64,000 nucleotides of DNA, taken from contig JAGVSM010001309.1 of NCBI GenBank assembly GCA_022494885.1, positions 62,001-126,000 on the forward strand, read 5' to 3'. A program made the position numbers and the translations under genes. This document shows positions 54,601 through 57,600 of the stretch, piece after piece (position 1 is the first letter of the stretch; the number at the start of each line of letters is the position of its first letter). Source of the DNA: Micrasema longulum. Its lineage: Eukaryota > Arthropoda > Insecta > Trichoptera > Brachycentridae. The notes under the pieces are model-generated. The model saw nothing but the letters and a program-made list of their open reading frames with translations. It had not been told where the DNA came from and searched no databases.

Positions 54601-57600
54601 GATTTTTTAAATAAATAGTTCCACTTACTCTTTATTAAAAAAAAAATATATTTAAAAAATCTCAATAGTTATTTTTTTATCATAAAAATTATTTTTTAAA
54701 TTTTGTATTTTGTAGATATTTTGCTTTGTGAAAACGGTCCTCAATTGAGGTCCTCAGTTTGATCCTCATAAATTTTCACAAGGAATACTTTTCTTTTAAG
54801 CCATATCACTTAAAATTACAGGGTACAAACAGATTCACAAAAATGAAAACAAAATATTCCTGTTATTTCGAAACCATGTAAAATGTGGTTCCAGTGTAGT
54901 TCAATTTTCGTTTAGCCTACAGATGAGTTGGTGTTACTGTCGATACAACACAAATATGTATACAATCCTCGTTCAATATACCATAAACATGTATATGTAT
55001 GTAATAAATACGTGATATAATATACTGGTATGGTCCCGGTTGCTGGACACGAAGTCCACGTCATGTTACGGTAATATTAAGCTAACACGTGGGCCCGCAA
55101 TAAACTAAACAAAGATTTATAGCTCCGCTGGTTTATAAAGACGCCGCGCGCCGTGGCGCTGAACGGCGCCCGACACGGCCGGGCCCCTTAATATTATACA
55201 GATAAACGAAACATTTCAAGCTTACACGAGACATGAGCCAATTCTTTCAGTCACTCCGAATCTAAAGAAATTACTCTGTCGTTTAAGGAAATAAATCTCA
55301 GTGGAGGTCCTTATTTTACGCTTGTTTATTTGCGCATTTTCTTGAAGATTGGAATCATAGCAACATTACATAATATATCGAGTAAATATAGCAAAAAAAA
55401 GCACGAACGACAATAAAAAATAAAAAAATAAAATATAAGTTGGCATTTCAATTGGTCGGTAATTTCCTTTCTTGTATTCTCGCTGTAATGGACCATCGTC
55501 ATGATCAGACATGACACTAAGCAGAATATTTCCATTGAATGTAATAAGGCAATGATTTTTTTTTGAAATGGGAAGCTCTCGTGGTGTAGTGATTAAGACG
55601 CAAAAGGTTCGGAGTTCATTTCCCTGTGAGAACACAAAAGTTAAATATAATTTTTAAAGCCTGGGTGTTTGTTATGTGCTGTAATTCACCACTGAAATTG
55701 GGCCTCCTGGCCTGATGTGGTGCAAAAAAAATATATTTTTATCCGAGTATACCAAATTTTGGATTTCTGCGGGTTGTGTATATTTTTTATTTTATTTTTT
55801 TATTTAAATCTTAAAGTAGGGCACACATATCATACATATTGTTATGTGTGTTCTAATAATAACATTGAAAATATATTTCATTTATAAATTGTTTATCACA
55901 TATGTCTTGACCATTATTTTAAATTTTGATATGTTTTTTTCTTCATAAATATTTTTTTCCATTGCGTAATACTTTTTAATTGCTTTAAATAAAATTGAAT
56001 TTTGTGACTTTGCCTTTTTCCTAAATGGAAGTCTAATTTTGTTCTTTTCTCTAGTATTGTGATCGTGTTCATGCTGGTTCCGATCAATTTTTTTCCAAAA
56101 TTCTGTTTTTTTATTAGAGTTTATAATTTTATGAACAAATATCATTGTATTGTAAAATATTCTTTGTTTATATGTTAATAATTTCATTTCATTTACTATC
56201 GACTTTACCCTCGTATATCTGTTTTTTTTTCAAAATGATTCTAAAGGCTTTATTTTGTAATACAGTTAGTTTATCTATGTTTTCTTTGTTTGATAAAAAT
56301 AAAATGCTACTACAGTAGTTAACGTGTGGTTCAATAATTGCTTTGTAAATAGTTTTGCAAGAGTCCTTATCAATAAATCTTCTGACCCTTCCCAAAATTG
56401 ATATTTTTTTTGCAATCTTATTTATTACCATCATAGCGTTTTGGTGAAATGTAAGTTTTGAATCCAACATTACACCTAAATATTTAATTTCAGTGACTTC
56501 ATTAAGTTTTTCATTTTCTATTACAATTGATGGTGTAATTTCTATTCTTTTGTTTCCTATATTCATATATTTAGTTTTGTTAACATTTAATTTTAATTTA
56601 TTAATTTTTAGCCACAGTGATACACTATTTGATTTTCAATTTTTTCGTGGCGTTGTGTTGAAACTTATGTCTCTAACTTATGGCGATAAGTTCGGTTATT
56701 TTGAATATTCTAGTGTAACTAGTGTTGTAATTCAGCGCCTAATGCACCATTATATAAGATTAATATTTTTTTGAGTAATGATAAAATGCTCAATATTTTA
56801 ATGTTAGTATTTTTTCACATTATTTTATTTATTATCATACTCTCAGGTAAACATTATTCAAACGGAAATTAAATGCTGATAAATCCTCCTCGTTAAGAGG
56901 TCCTGGGTGAAACGTGAAATATAGGTTTCAAAAGACTGTTCAACATTTTAATCTTTCAGTGTTCCTGAACTGGCACATGAAGCGTAAAACCATTTTACAT
57001 CGGAGTGCCATTGCAGGGCCCTATGCACCACTAAGTAAAGATAGGAAAATTATGATGGTGATGTGTTTGTTTTACAAATAAGACGACATTATTAACGTGA
57101 TAATAAATTCTATTGAAAGACTTTTATTATGATACCACAAGCTACTAATGTTGTCATAGAAAGTTTTTTCTCTCCATTTATTTGTTTGGAAATCATGGGT
57201 GAAAGCGGAGGGATGTTGAATGAAAACCCAGAATAAAGCTGGCAGAAATAAATACGCAAAAATGTCCCCCTAAATGTATTAAGCGATTTTTCCCATCAAA
57301 CAACCTTAATTAATGCACATTATTTATTTAAACTACTTACATACTGGCTCTTCATAACAAAAACCTTATAATGCACAGTTCACTGCGTCAGAACAAAAAT
57401 CGTAGAAGTGAAAAATATATTTTAATATTTGTTACGTGAAGGCAAAATGATCAGTCTTATAATTTAAAAAAATCGGTCGGGGTTATATAGGAAATATTAT
57501 CAGGTCTCATGTGATGTCTCGTCTGGTTAGTGTAGTCATCATGTCCTTTTTTTAAAGGTTAATCCAGGTACTATAAAATATCGTACGGTATAAATACGAT

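Noticed and set aside
56493..56774. 93-codon plus-strand frame
   Set aside because: It is the antisense shadow of a Jockey/I-like ORF on the minus strand.
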